The position numbers and the translations under genes were made by a program. Shown piece after piece: positions 15,193-24,066 of a stretch of 64,000 nucleotides of DNA. This stretch comes from Variovorax sp. EL159 (lineage in GTDB: Bacteria > Pseudomonadota > Gammaproteobacteria > Burkholderiales > Burkholderiaceae_C), in NCBI RefSeq assembly GCF_900100965.1, contig NZ_FMUJ01000010.1, positions 1 to 64,000 on the forward strand, in the 5' to 3' direction. The notes beneath the pieces were generated by a model that saw only the letters and a list, made by a program, of their open reading frames with translations, did no database searches and was not told the DNA's origin. How positions within the stretch are numbered: the first letter of the stretch is position 1; each line of letters starts with the position of its first letter.

Positions 15193-17163
15193 TCAGGGCG
15201 CAGGCGCCGTCGTGCTCGCAGCCGCCGGCCACGCCACTTCGCTCGCCACACGCGGCTTGCCGATCGGCGCGGTCGCCTTGCCGGTCTTGATGGCCGCCAT
15301 GTCGGCCTCGCTCGGGTACTGGTTCGCCAGCCAGTAGTCGAACACGCGGCGCGCGATGGGGGCCGCCGCACCCGCGCCCCAGCCCGCGTTCTCGACGATC
15401 ACCGCCACGGCGATCTTCGGGTCGTTCACTGGCGCGAAGCCCATGAAGAGCGCGTGATCGCGCTGGTGTTCTTCCAGCGCGCGGGCGTTGTACTTGGTGT
15501 TCTGCGCCTGCGTCACGGCCTGCGCCGTGCCGGTCTTGCCGGCCGCCTGGTAGCTCGCGCCCGCGAACACGCCGCGCGCCGTGCCGGCGGTGACCACGCT
15601 GGTCAGGCCTTCGCGGATCACCGCGATCGCGGCCGGCGTGTAGCCGAGGTTTTCCGCCGGCGGTTGCGGCAGCGGCACCACCTGCCCGCTGACCGTGTCG
15701 CGCGTGGCCAGCACGAGGTGCGGCTTGTGCTTGAGGCCTCCGTCGGCCACGATGGACGTGGCCTGCGCCAGCTGCAGCATCGTGAAGGCGTTGTAGCCCT
15801 GCCCGATGCCCAGTGAGATGGTTTCGCCGGCGTACCACTTCTTGGCTTCAGGGCGCTTGTAGGTGTTGCGCTTCCACTCGGTGCTGGGCAGCACGCCGCG
15901 CACTTCGCCACCCAGGTCGATGCCGGTGATCTGGCCGAAGCCCAGCGGCTTCATGGCGTCGTGGATCATGTCCACGCCCATCTCGTTGGCCAGCGAATAG
16001 AAGTAGATGTTGCTCGACAGCTGGATCGCGCGCCGCATGTCGACGCCGCCCAGATAGCCTTCGGGGCTGCCGAAGCGGTGGCCGCCGAAGTTGAAGTAGC
16101 CGGGGTCGTTCACCACCACGCTGGGGCCGCGCTTGCCGGTCTGCAACGCGGCCAGCGCCATGAAGGGCTTGTACGTGGAGCCCGGCGGGTAGGTGCCGCG
16201 CAGGGCGCGGTTCAGCAGCGGCTTGTCGAGCGATTCGGTCAGCGCCGTCCAGCTTTCGTTGTCGATGCCTTCGACGAAAAGGTTGGGGTCGAAGGTCGGC
16301 TTGCTCACGAAGGCCAGCACCTCGCCGGTCTTGGGGTCGATGGCCACCACCGCGCCGCGCCGCTCGCCGAACATGTCTTCGACCAGCTTCTGCAGCTTGA
16401 TGTCGAGCGCCAGCATCACCGTGTTGCCGGGCGTGGCCGGGTGGCTCGCAAGGCGCCGCACGGCGCGGCCGCCGGCCGAGGTTTCCATCTGCTCGACACC
16501 GGTCTGGCCGTGCAGCGTTTTTTCGTAGCTCTGCTCGATGCCCAGCTTGCCGATGTAGTCGGTGCCCTTGTAGTTGGCCTGCTCGTCTTCGTCCCAGTCT
16601 TCCATCGCGGTCTTCTCGCGCTGGTTGATGCGGCCGATGTAGCCGAGCACGTGCGAGGCCAGCTCGCCCTGCGGGTAGTTGCGGAACAGGCGCGCCTTGA
16701 TCTCGACGCCCGGGAAGCGGTAGCGCTGCGCCGCGAAGCGCGCCACCTCTTCATCGCTCAGGCGCGTGCGGATCGGAATGGAGTCGAAGCTGCGCGAGTC
16801 TTCGCGCAGGCGCTTGAAGCGGCGGCGGTCGCGCGGCGAGATCTCGAGCACCTGCGTCAGGCTGTCGATGGTTTCCTCGACGTCGCCCACCTTCGAAGGC
16901 GTGATCTCCAGCGTGTAGGCCGAGTAGTTCGAGGCCAGCACGATCCCGTTGCGGTCGAGGATCAGGCCACGGTTGGGCACCACCGGCACGATGGCCGTGC
17001 GGTTGCTCTCGGCCTGCTCGGCCAGGTCTTCGTGCCGCGTGACCTGCAGGTAGACCAGCCGCGCGCACAACAGGCCGAACGCAAACAACACCGCCAGCCC
17101 GATCACGATCACACGGCGCTTGAAGCGCGCGAGATCGGCGGCGACATTGCGAATTTCGGTCAT
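15193..17163 (-). CDS. mrdA: Penicillin-binding protein 2, elongasome transpeptidase
   Basis: A 656-residue inner-membrane protein. It has one N-terminal membrane helix (about 17-40), a dimerisation/pedestal region (about 60-240) and a transpeptidase domain with STYK (about 328), SSN (about 383) and KTGTAQ (about 541). It cross-links lateral-wall peptidoglycan with MreBCD and RodA. It starts 57 bp after mreD and ends the mre cluster; rodA, often next in related genomes, is absent here. The proline/alanine-rich C-terminal tail is variable in the family. Confidence 0.95.
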   Translation of the reverse strand: MTEIRNVAADLARFKRRVIVIGLAVLFAFGLLCARLVYLQVTRHEDLAEQAESNRTAIVPVVPNRGLILDRNGIVLASNYSAYTLEITPSKVGDVEETIDSLTQVLEISPRDRRRFKRLREDSRSFDSIPIRTRLSDEEVARFAAQRYRFPGVEIKARLFRNYPQGELASHVLGYIGRINQREKTAMEDWDEDEQANYKGTDYIGKLGIEQSYEKTLHGQTGVEQMETSAGGRAVRRLASHPATPGNTVMLALDIKLQKLVEDMFGERRGAVVAIDPKTGEVLAFVSKPTFDPNLFVEGIDNESWTALTESLDKPLLNRALRGTYPPGSTYKPFMALAALQTGKRGPSVVVNDPGYFNFGGHRFGSPEGYLGGVDMRRAIQLSSNIYFYSLANEMGVDMIHDAMKPLGFGQITGIDLGGEVRGVLPSTEWKRNTYKRPEAKKWYAGETISLGIGQGYNAFTMLQLAQATSIVADGGLKHKPHLVLATRDTVSGQVVPLPQPPAENLGYTPAAIAVIREGLTSVVTAGTARGVFAGASYQAAGKTGTAQAVTQAQNTKYNARALEEHQRDHALFMGFAPVNDPKIAVAVIVENAGWGAGAAAPIARRVFDYWLANQYPSEADMAAIKTGKATAPIGKPRVASEVAWPAAASTTAPAP

Positions 17164-17220
17164 GGCGGTGGGAGCTTAGGCGCGTGCAAGTGCAATGGCA
17201 AATGCGGCTGCGGGGCAGGA

Positions 17221-17742
17221 TTAGAGCGGTCGGTTCTCGTCCGGTTCCGGCGTGCGGCGCTGCGGCGCCAGCAAGAGGGCCGAGGCCAACGGCCACAGTG
17301 CGGCCTCGATGGCCGGCGAGATCAGCACCGTCCAGCCGGGGAACACGCCGCCGCCGATCATCCGCGTGATGACCTCGATCAGCTGCGACAGCGCAAAGAG
17401 CGGCAGCACCTGCAGCGCCTGCGACAGCACCGGGTACCACAGCAGGCGCCGATGGATCGTGATCGCGAAGAAGCCCAGCGTGGTGTAGGACAGCGCATGC
17501 TGGCCCAGCATCGACGACTGGTGCACGTCCATGCACAGGCCGAACACGAAGGCCGCGCCGATGCCCACGCGCGCTGGCTGGTGCACGCCCCAGAACACGA
17601 TCACCAGCGCCAGCAGGTCGGGCATCCAGACGGCGCGGCCGATCGGCACCATGTTGACCAGCAGCGCCACGACGAGGCTGGTCCACATGAAGAGCGGGCT
17701 GACGGGCAGCAGGAGCTGCTGCTGGCCGGGTCGCTTGATCAT
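17221..17742 (-). CDS. mreD: Rod-shape-determining membrane protein MreD
   Basis: A 173-residue protein with about five hydrophobic segments and the MreD features PDLLALVIVFWGVHQP and GLCMDVHQSSMLGQHALSY. It belongs to the elongasome complex. Its start overlaps the mreC stop by 4 bp, so the two are coupled. A much longer open frame runs through mreC on this strand, but the ATG at 17742 gives the family length. Confidence 0.93.
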   Translation of the reverse strand: MIKRPGQQQLLLPVSPLFMWTSLVVALLVNMVPIGRAVWMPDLLALVIVFWGVHQPARVGIGAAFVFGLCMDVHQSSMLGQHALSYTTLGFFAITIHRRLLWYPVLSQALQVLPLFALSQLIEVITRMIGGGVFPGWTVLISPAIEAALWPLASALLLAPQRRTPEPDENRPL

Positions 17743-18698
17743 CGGCGTTCTCCGGGCTTCTTTTCGTTCTTGCCCGCGCCGGGCTTGCCGTCGGGGCGCT
17801 TGCGCTGCGTGGTCACGGGCGGGGCGGGCGGCGGGGCCGTCGGTGCGCCGGTGGGTTCGAGCACGAGCACGTAGCGCGCGGCCGTCACATGCGCGAGCGG
17901 CACGCAATAGATGCGGGCGAAGGCCGAGTCGGCGCGGCGCTCGATGCGTTCGATCTTCGCGACCGGCAGGCCGGCCGGGTAGATGCCGTCGACGCCGCTG
18001 GTGGACAGCAGGTCGCCTTCCTGCAGGTCGGCGTTGGCGGCCATGAAGCGCAGCTCCAGGCCACCGCCGTGTGCCGAGGCGTCGCCGAAGGCCACGCTGC
18101 GCACGCCGGTGCGGGTGTTCTGCACGGGAATGGCGAGGTCGCGGTCGATCACCAGCGTGACCTCGCTCGTGAACGGCAGCACCTGCGTGACCTGGCCGAG
18201 CACGCCGCGCGCATCGATCACCGGCGAGCCGGCCACCACGCCCTGCGTCATGCCCTGGTCGATCACGATCTTGCGGGTGTAGGGATCGGCGGCGTCGTAC
18301 AGCACCTCGGCCGCACGGCCGGGGGTCTGCGTGGTCTGGCGCAGTTCGAGCAGCTCGCGCAGGCGGGCGTTGTCCTGTGCCAGCGTGTCGGCCTGGCTCG
18401 CGCGCTCGGCCTGCATCATCAGCGCCTTGCGGGCATCGGCCTCGTTGCGCTGCGCGGTCTGCAAATCTTCGAGGTAGCGGCCGCCACCCACTGCCATCTG
18501 CACCGGCTTGAGCGCCACCCATTGCACCGGGTAGAGCACCGCGCCGAGGCCGGCGCGGATCGGCTGCACGATATGAAAGCGCGCATCGGCCACCATCAGA
18601 AAGAGCGACAGCGCGCCGAAGAAGATCAGCTTGCTGAGTGCCGACTGCCCCTGGTTGAACAGGGGTGGCGCTGTGCGATCGAGCGTGCCCAGAGGCAT
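17739..18698 (-). CDS. mreC: Rod-shape-determining protein MreC
   Basis: A 319-residue bitopic protein: membrane helix about 22-40, coiled coil about 75-120 (RYLEDLQTAQRNEADARKAL), then the beta-barrel periplasmic domain with YTRKIVIDQGMTQGVVAGSPV and the conserved LSTSGVDGIYPAGLPVAKI. It scaffolds PBP2 and MreB. The C-terminal 35 residues are proline and lysine-rich and probably disordered. The gene is 86 bp downstream of mreB with a terminator-like hairpin between them. Confidence 0.94.
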   Translation of the reverse strand: MPLGTLDRTAPPLFNQGQSALSKLIFFGALSLFLMVADARFHIVQPIRAGLGAVLYPVQWVALKPVQMAVGGGRYLEDLQTAQRNEADARKALMMQAERASQADTLAQDNARLRELLELRQTTQTPGRAAEVLYDAADPYTRKIVIDQGMTQGVVAGSPVIDARGVLGQVTQVLPFTSEVTLVIDRDLAIPVQNTRTGVRSVAFGDASAHGGGLELRFMAANADLQEGDLLSTSGVDGIYPAGLPVAKIERIERRADSAFARIYCVPLAHVTAARYVLVLEPTGAPTAPPPAPPVTTQRKRPDGKPGAGKNEKKPGERR

Positions 18699-18734
18699 GA
18701 ATTCAGACCCGGCGGTGGTGCGGAATCAAATAAC

Positions 18735-18765
18735 AAAAAGCCGGCCTATGCAAGCAGAGGCCGGC
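18735..18765 (-). terminator. Intrinsic terminator between mreB and mreC
   Basis: On the minus strand an 8-bp perfect stem (GCCGGCCT with AGGCCGGC, 10-base loop, 18740-18765) is followed by TTTTTGTTA. It should end part of the transcripts leaving mreB, giving more MreB than MreC/MreD. Downstream genes would depend on read-through or on a promoter in the 36 bases left before mreC. Confidence 0.75.
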
Positions 18766-18784
18766 CGATGATGGCTTTCGCCTT

Positions 18785-19828
18785 TTACTCGCTCGTGAAG
18801 ATGCTGCCCAGGCGGTCCATGCGTTCGAGGGCGATGCCGCAGCCGCGCACCACGCAGGTCAGCGGGTCTTCGGCCACGAGCACCGGCAGGCCGGTTTCTT
18901 CGGCCAGCAGGCGGTCGAGGTCGCGCAGCAGCGCGCCGCCGCCAGTCAGCATCATGCCGCGGTCGGCGATGTCGGCGCCCAGTTCGGGCGGCGTCTGTTC
19001 CAGCGCGTTCTTCACGGCCGAGACGATGTTGTTCAGCGGATCGGTCAGGGCTTCCAGCACTTCGTTGCTGCTGATGGTGAAGCTGCGCGGCACGCCTTCG
19101 GACAGGTTGCGGCCCTTGACTTCCATCTCCTTGACCTCGGAGCCCGGGAAGGCCGAGCCGATGGTCTTCTTGATGACTTCGGCCGTCGGCTCGCCGATCA
19201 ACATGCCGTAGTTGCGGCGGATGTAGTTGATGATGGCTTCGTCGAAGCGGTCGCCGCCGACGCGCACGGAGCCCTTGTAGACCATGCCGCCCAGCGAGAT
19301 GACGCCCACTTCGGTGGTGCCGCCGCCGATGTCCACCACCATCGAGCCCGAGGCTTCGCTGACGGGGAGGCCCGCGCCGATGGCCGCGGCCATGGGTTCT
19401 TCGATGAGGTAGACGGAGGTGGCGCCTGCCGCCTCGGCCGCGTCCTTGATGGCGCGGCGCTCGACCTGGGTCGAGCCGCAGGGCACGCAGATGATGATGC
19501 GCGGGCTCGGCGTGAGCAGCGTGCGCGGGTGCACCATCTTGATGAACTGCTTGATCATCTGCTCGGTGATCACGAAGTCGGCAATCACGCCGTCCTTCAT
19601 CGGGCGGATCGCCTCGATGTTGCCGGGCACCTTGCCCAGCATGGCCTTGGCCTCGCGGCCGACGGCCTGGATCACCTTCTTGCCGTGTGGGCCACCTTCG
19701 TGGCGAATTGCGACCACCGAAGGCTCGTCCAGCACGATGCCCTTGTTGCGGGCAAATATCAGGGTGTTGGCGGTGCCGAGATCGATCGCAAGGTCGGTGG
19801 AAAAGTACCGACGGAAAGCTCCAAACAT
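18785..19828 (-). CDS. mreB: Rod-shape-determining protein MreB (bacterial actin)
   Basis: A 347-residue actin homologue, the standard length. ATP-binding blocks are STDLAIDLGTANTLIFARNKG (phosphate 1 site near residue 12), VVDIGGGTTEVGVISLGG (phosphate 2) and MLTGGGALLRDLD (adenosine). It polymerises beneath the inner membrane and guides cell elongation. The ATG at 19828 is chosen because the upstream frame is unlike the family. It is divergent from gatC. Confidence 0.97.
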   Translation of the reverse strand: MFGAFRRYFSTDLAIDLGTANTLIFARNKGIVLDEPSVVAIRHEGGPHGKKVIQAVGREAKAMLGKVPGNIEAIRPMKDGVIADFVITEQMIKQFIKMVHPRTLLTPSPRIIICVPCGSTQVERRAIKDAAEAAGATSVYLIEEPMAAAIGAGLPVSEASGSMVVDIGGGTTEVGVISLGGMVYKGSVRVGGDRFDEAIINYIRRNYGMLIGEPTAEVIKKTIGSAFPGSEVKEMEVKGRNLSEGVPRSFTISSNEVLEALTDPLNNIVSAVKNALEQTPPELGADIADRGMMLTGGGALLRDLDRLLAEETGLPVLVAEDPLTCVVRGCGIALERMDRLGSIFTSE

Positions 19829-20043
19829 GTGCGAAATCCTCTGGAGCACGGCCTGCGCACCGGCAGGTCGTCGCTCTATTTTTGGGTCGTTTGACGGGGT
19901 GAATTGATCGTTTTTGACGCAAAAGCCGGCGCGTTCGCGGGGGTTGCGGCAAAGGCGGGATAATACCCGAATCCCCTCTGATTCCTGTATTAGCACCCTC
20001 TTCGGCGTGCGATTACCTCGGCTTTTTTTGGCCACCCGACCCT
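19829..20043. promoter_or_regulatory. Divergent promoter region mreB / gatC
   Basis: This 215-bp gap must hold the promoters of two essential operons. Toward mreB the minus strand has TATTAT near 19959-19964, without a convincing -35 at the right distance. On the plus strand GATAAT (19959-19964) overlaps the same bases, so the two promoters may share one element. TTGACG occurs at 19914-19919 but is too far from it. The assignment is tentative. Confidence 0.35.
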
Positions 20044-20343
20044 ATGTCACTGTCCACTTCCGATATTGCGCGCATCGCCTCGCTGGCGAGGCTGCAGCTT
20101 GCTCCCGACGAAAGCGAGCGCATGCTCAGCCAGATCAATGGCTTCTTCGACCTGGTTGAACGCATGCGTTCGGTCGACACCGAAGGCGTCGAGCCGCTGG
20201 CGCACCCCGTGGCGGCCATCGAGGACATCACCTTGCGTCTTCGCGACGACGTGGTGAGCGAGCCCGACAACCGCGAAGCCAACCAGAAGAGCGCCCCGGC
20301 CGTCGAAGCCGGCCTGTTCCTCGTGCCCAAGGTGATCGAATAA
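20044..20343 (+). CDS. gatC: Aspartyl/glutamyl-tRNA amidotransferase subunit C
   Basis: A 99-residue protein of normal GatC length, with the pattern DIARIASLARLQLAPDE, then VEPLAHP and a C-terminal GLFLVPKVIE. GatC stabilises the GatAB amidotransferase that converts misacylated Glu-tRNA(Gln) or Asp-tRNA(Asn) to the correct form. Its stop codon overlaps the gatA start by one base. Confidence 0.95.
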   Translation: MSLSTSDIARIASLARLQLAPDESERMLSQINGFFDLVERMRSVDTEGVEPLAHPVAAIEDITLRLRDDVVSEPDNREANQKSAPAVEAGLFLVPKVIE

Positions 20344-21833
20344 TGAGCAGCGGTGAATTGCACCAATTGAGTGTGGTCGCGCTGGCCAAGGCGCTGGCCG
20401 ACCGCAAGGTCTCGGCCGTCGAGGCCTCGCAGGTTTTCCTGGGCCGCATGAAGGCGCACGAATCGCTCGGCACCTTCGTCGACGTCAATGAAGAAGTCAC
20501 GCTGGCCCAGGCCCGCGCGGCCGACGCGCAAATCGCGGCCGGCAACGCCCCCGCGCTGGCCGGCGTGCCGATCGCGCACAAGGACATCTTCGTCACCACC
20601 GACTTCGCCACCACCGCCGGCTCGAAGATGCTCGCGGGCTACCGCTCGCCCTTCGACGCGACCGTGGTGCGCCGCCTGGCCGAGGCCGGCGCGGTCACGC
20701 TCGGCAAGCTGAGCTGCGACGAGTTCGCGATGGGCTCGGCCAACGAAAACGTCGCCGTGCCCGCCGTCGGCCACGACAAGGCCGTGCCCGTGCAAAACCC
20801 CTGGAACCGCGAACGCATTCCGGGCGGCTCCTCGGGCGCCAGCGCAGCCGCCGTGGCTGCACGCCTTGCACCCGCCGCCACCGGCACCGACACCGGCGGA
20901 TCGATCCGCCAACCCGCCTCGTTCTGCGGCGTGACCGGCATCAAGCCGACCTACGGCCGCGCCTCGCGCTACGGCATGGTGGCCTTCGCATCGAGCCTCG
21001 ACCAGGCCGGCCCGATGGCCCGCTCGGCCGAAGACTGCGCGCTGCTGCTGTCGGCCTTCTGCGGCCCCGACCTCGACCGCGATTCGACCTCGCTCGACAA
21101 GCCCGCCGAGAACTTCAGCCGCTCGCTGAACGACTCGCTCGAAGGCCTGCGCATCGGCGTGCCGAAGGAGTTCTTCGGCGAAGGCGTGGCACCGGGTGTG
21201 CGCGCGGCGATGGATGCAGCACTGTTGCAGTATGAAAAACTCGGTGCGAAGCGCGTCGAGGTCACGCTGCCGCGTACCGAGCTGTCGATTCCCGTGTACT
21301 ACATCCTGGCCGCGGCCGAAGCGTCGAGCAACCTGAGCCGCTTCGACGGCGTCAAGTTCGGCCACCGCGCCAAGCAGTACAAGGACCTGTCCGACATGTA
21401 CGAGCGCACGCGCGCCGAAGGCTTTGGCGACGAAGTCAAGCGCCGCATCATGATCGGCACCTACGTGCTCTCGCACGGCTACTACGACGCCTACTACCTG
21501 CAGGCGCAGAAGGTGCGCCGCATGATCGCGGACGACTTCCAGCAGGCCTTCAAGCAGTGCGACGTGATCGCCGGCCCCGCCGCGCCGACCACCGCATGGA
21601 AGCTCGGCGAACACGGCGACGACCCCGTGGCCGACTACCTCGCCGACATCTTCACGCTGCCCGCATCGCTGGCCGGCCTGCCCGGCATGAGCGTGCCCGC
21701 AGGCTTCGACAGCGGCATGCCCGTGGGCCTGCAATTGATCGGCAACTACTTCGGCGAAGCGAAGCTGCTGAACGCAGCGCACCGCTTCCAGCAGGCCACC
21801 GACTGGCATGCACGCACGCCGGAGGGCTTTTGA
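20343..21833 (+). CDS. gatA: Aspartyl/glutamyl-tRNA amidotransferase subunit A
   Basis: A 496-residue amidase-signature enzyme that releases ammonia from glutamine. The catalytic triad is visible: Lys in PIAHKDIF (about 80), the cis-Ser in GGSSGASAAAVA and the nucleophile Ser in TDTGGSIRQPASFCG. It lies in the middle of gatCAB and overlaps gatC by one base; gatB starts 1 bp after its stop. Confidence 0.97.
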   Translation: MSSGELHQLSVVALAKALADRKVSAVEASQVFLGRMKAHESLGTFVDVNEEVTLAQARAADAQIAAGNAPALAGVPIAHKDIFVTTDFATTAGSKMLAGYRSPFDATVVRRLAEAGAVTLGKLSCDEFAMGSANENVAVPAVGHDKAVPVQNPWNRERIPGGSSGASAAAVAARLAPAATGTDTGGSIRQPASFCGVTGIKPTYGRASRYGMVAFASSLDQAGPMARSAEDCALLLSAFCGPDLDRDSTSLDKPAENFSRSLNDSLEGLRIGVPKEFFGEGVAPGVRAAMDAALLQYEKLGAKRVEVTLPRTELSIPVYYILAAAEASSNLSRFDGVKFGHRAKQYKDLSDMYERTRAEGFGDEVKRRIMIGTYVLSHGYYDAYYLQAQKVRRMIADDFQQAFKQCDVIAGPAAPTTAWKLGEHGDDPVADYLADIFTLPASLAGLPGMSVPAGFDSGMPVGLQLIGNYFGEAKLLNAAHRFQQATDWHARTPEGF

Positions 21834-21834
21834 G

Positions 21835-23325
21835 ATGAGCGAGACCGTGAACACATTCGAAGCACAACAACAGGGCCGCCCGACCGGTCCGCTGGTGCGC
21901 GGCTATGAAGTCATCATCGGCTTCGAGACGCACGCGCAACTCTCGACCGCCAGCAAGATCTTCAGCCGCGCGTCCACCGCTTTCGGCGCCGAGCCCAACA
22001 CGCAGGCCTGCGCGGTCGACCTGGCGCTGCCCGGCACGCTGCCCGTGATGAACAAGGGCGCGGTCGAACGCGCCATCAAGCTGGGCCTGGCGCTGGGCTC
22101 GCACATCGCGCCGCGCAGCGTGTTCGCACGCAAGAATTATTTCTACCCCGACCTGCCCAAGGGCTACCAGATCAGCCAGTTCGAGATTCCGGTGGTGCAA
22201 GGCGGCGCGGTGTCGTTCTTTCTCGGCGAAGAAAAGAAGACCGTGCGCCTCGTGCGCGCCCACCTCGAAGAAGACGCGGGCAAGTCGCTGCACGAGAACT
22301 TCATCGGCCAGAGCGGCATCGACCTGAACCGCGCCGGCACGCCGCTGCTGGAGATCGTGACCGAGCCCGACATGCGCTCCACCGCCGAGGCCGTGGCCTA
22401 CGCCAAGGAGCTGCACAAGATCGTCACGTGGATCGGCATCTGCGACGGCAACATGCAGGAAGGCAGCTTCCGCTGCGACGCCAACGTGTCGGTGCGCAAG
22501 CCCGGCGACAAGCTCGGCACGCGGCGCGAGATCAAGAACCTGAACAGCTTCAAGCACATGCAGCAGGCGATCGATTTCGAGATCCGCTGGCAGATCGAAG
22601 AGATCGAAGACGGCCGCAAGGTCGAGCAGGCCACCGTGCTGTTCAACGCCGACACGGGCGAGACGCGTGCGATGCGCGCCAAGGAAGACTCGGCCGACTA
22701 CCGCTACTTCCCCGACCCCGACCTGCCGCCGCTGGTGATTGCGGCCGACTGGATCGAGCGCGTGAAGGCCACCATGCCCGAGCTGCCGCGCGCCATGGCC
22801 GAGCGCTATGTGCGCGACCATGGGCTATCGGAATACGACGCCACACAGCTCACGCAGAGCACCGCGCTCGCACGCTACTTCGATGAAGCCGTGAGCGCCG
22901 GCGCCGCGCCCAAGCTCGCGAGCAACTGGATCACCGGCGAGATGGCACGCCGCCTGAACGCCGCCGAAATCGGCATCGAGGCCGCGCCCGTCAAGGCGCA
23001 GCAACTCGGCCAACTGGTCAAGCGCATCGCCGACGGCACGCTGCCGAACAACGCGGCGCGCGTGGTGTTCGATGCGTTGTGGACCGGCGAAGGCAGCGAT
23101 GTCGACGCGATCATCGAAGCGAAGGACCTGAAGCCGATGAGCGACACCGGCGCGCTCGACGCGATCCTCGACGAAGTCATCGCCAAGAACGCGAAGAACG
23201 TCGACGAATACCGCGCCGGCAAGGAAAAGGCGCTCAACGGCCTCGTGGGCCAGGTCATGAAGGCCAGCGGCGGCAAGGCGAACCCCGCGCAGGTCACCGA
23301 GCTGCTGAAAGCCAAGCTGGGCTGA
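21835..23325 (+). CDS. gatB: Aspartyl/glutamyl-tRNA amidotransferase subunit B
   Basis: A 496-residue protein with the N-terminal kinase-like cradle (YEVIIGFETHAQLSTASKIF, then YFYPDLPKGYQISQ and HLEEDAGKS) and the C-terminal tRNA-binding YqeY-like tail. GatB activates the misacylated tRNA with ATP and accepts ammonia channelled from GatA. The start at 21835 overlaps nothing and follows gatA directly. Confidence 0.97.
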   Translation: MSETVNTFEAQQQGRPTGPLVRGYEVIIGFETHAQLSTASKIFSRASTAFGAEPNTQACAVDLALPGTLPVMNKGAVERAIKLGLALGSHIAPRSVFARKNYFYPDLPKGYQISQFEIPVVQGGAVSFFLGEEKKTVRLVRAHLEEDAGKSLHENFIGQSGIDLNRAGTPLLEIVTEPDMRSTAEAVAYAKELHKIVTWIGICDGNMQEGSFRCDANVSVRKPGDKLGTRREIKNLNSFKHMQQAIDFEIRWQIEEIEDGRKVEQATVLFNADTGETRAMRAKEDSADYRYFPDPDLPPLVIAADWIERVKATMPELPRAMAERYVRDHGLSEYDATQLTQSTALARYFDEAVSAGAAPKLASNWITGEMARRLNAAEIGIEAAPVKAQQLGQLVKRIADGTLPNNAARVVFDALWTGEGSDVDAIIEAKDLKPMSDTGALDAILDEVIAKNAKNVDEYRAGKEKALNGLVGQVMKASGGKANPAQVTELLKAKLG

Positions 23326-23329
23326 TCGA

Positions 23330-23362
23330 ACAAAGAAACCGGGGCCTTGCGCAAGGCCCCGG
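23330..23362 (-). terminator. Terminator downstream of the DUF4124 gene (and gatB)
   Basis: A 10-bp perfect stem CCGGGGCCTT / AAGGCCCCGG with loop GCGC (23339-23362) lies between convergent genes. On the minus strand it is followed by TTTCTTTG, so it is an intrinsic terminator for the DUF4124/pyrE direction. It may also slow transcripts leaving gatB, though it lacks a T-run on that side. Confidence 0.7.
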
Positions 23363-23367
23363 CGGGT

Positions 23368-24054
23368 TCAGCGAGGGTTGCCGCCGTTCTGCGGCGACCA
23401 GATCAGCTTGAGCCGACCGCGCTCTTCGTCGAAGCGCGCATTCACGCGCTTCTTCTCTTCTTCCTGTTCGGCGATGAAGCGGTTCTGCACCGCCACGCTC
23501 TGCGTGTTGTCTTCGAGCTTGCGGCGCACCGCACCGGGCGCCTTGCTGGTGTCCGCCTTGTAGAACTCCAGCTCTTCGTCGATCTTCTTGCGGTCTTCGC
23601 CCAGCTCGGCGATGCGCTTCTTCGCCGCCTGGATCACCGCGTCGATCTGCACCAGCGCTTCGGCGCGCTCGCGGTCGTGCGTGGCGGCGTTCGGGTAGCG
23701 CACCAGCAGTGCGCGCTCGCGGCGGCGCTCGTCGGTCAGGCGCGCGGCCTGGGCGGCGGCTTCGCGGGCGCGGTCTTCGCGCTCGGCCAGCTCGCGCGCC
23801 GTGTAGGTGGGCTCGACCTTGCGGCGAACCGAGCCGCTGGGGTTCAGCTCGCGCTGCTCGCGGTCGTTGCACTCCGCGATCGGCCGGTCTGCCGTGAGCG
23901 TGCGGCCGCGTGAGTCGATGCAGGTGAAGATGCCGGGGGCGGCGCCTTCCAGTTTCTGCGATTGCGCCTGCAACGCACCGCTGAAACCCGAAGCCACCAG
24001 AAACGATGCGACCGCCAGCAGGCGGGTCGGCTTGCCGTGATCGCGCGCGCGCAT
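23368..24054 (-). CDS. Secreted DUF4124 protein with coiled-coil C-terminal half
   Basis: A 228-residue protein with a signal peptide (about 1-31), then a DUF4124-like segment GIFTCIDSRGRTLTADRPIAEC (about 41-62, with a Cys pair). From about 85 to 215 the protein is highly charged and helical (RELAEREDRAREAAAQAARL, KKRIAELGEDRKKIDEELEF), consistent with a coiled coil. DUF4124 proteins are periplasmic and of unknown role. It starts 12 bp after pyrE on the same strand. Confidence 0.75.
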   Translation of the reverse strand: MRARDHGKPTRLLAVASFLVASGFSGALQAQSQKLEGAAPGIFTCIDSRGRTLTADRPIAECNDREQRELNPSGSVRRKVEPTYTARELAEREDRAREAAAQAARLTDERRRERALLVRYPNAATHDRERAEALVQIDAVIQAAKKRIAELGEDRKKIDEELEFYKADTSKAPGAVRRKLEDNTQSVAVQNRFIAEQEEEKKRVNARFDEERGRLKLIWSPQNGGNPR

Positions 24055-24066
24055 CGGTGCCGTGCC

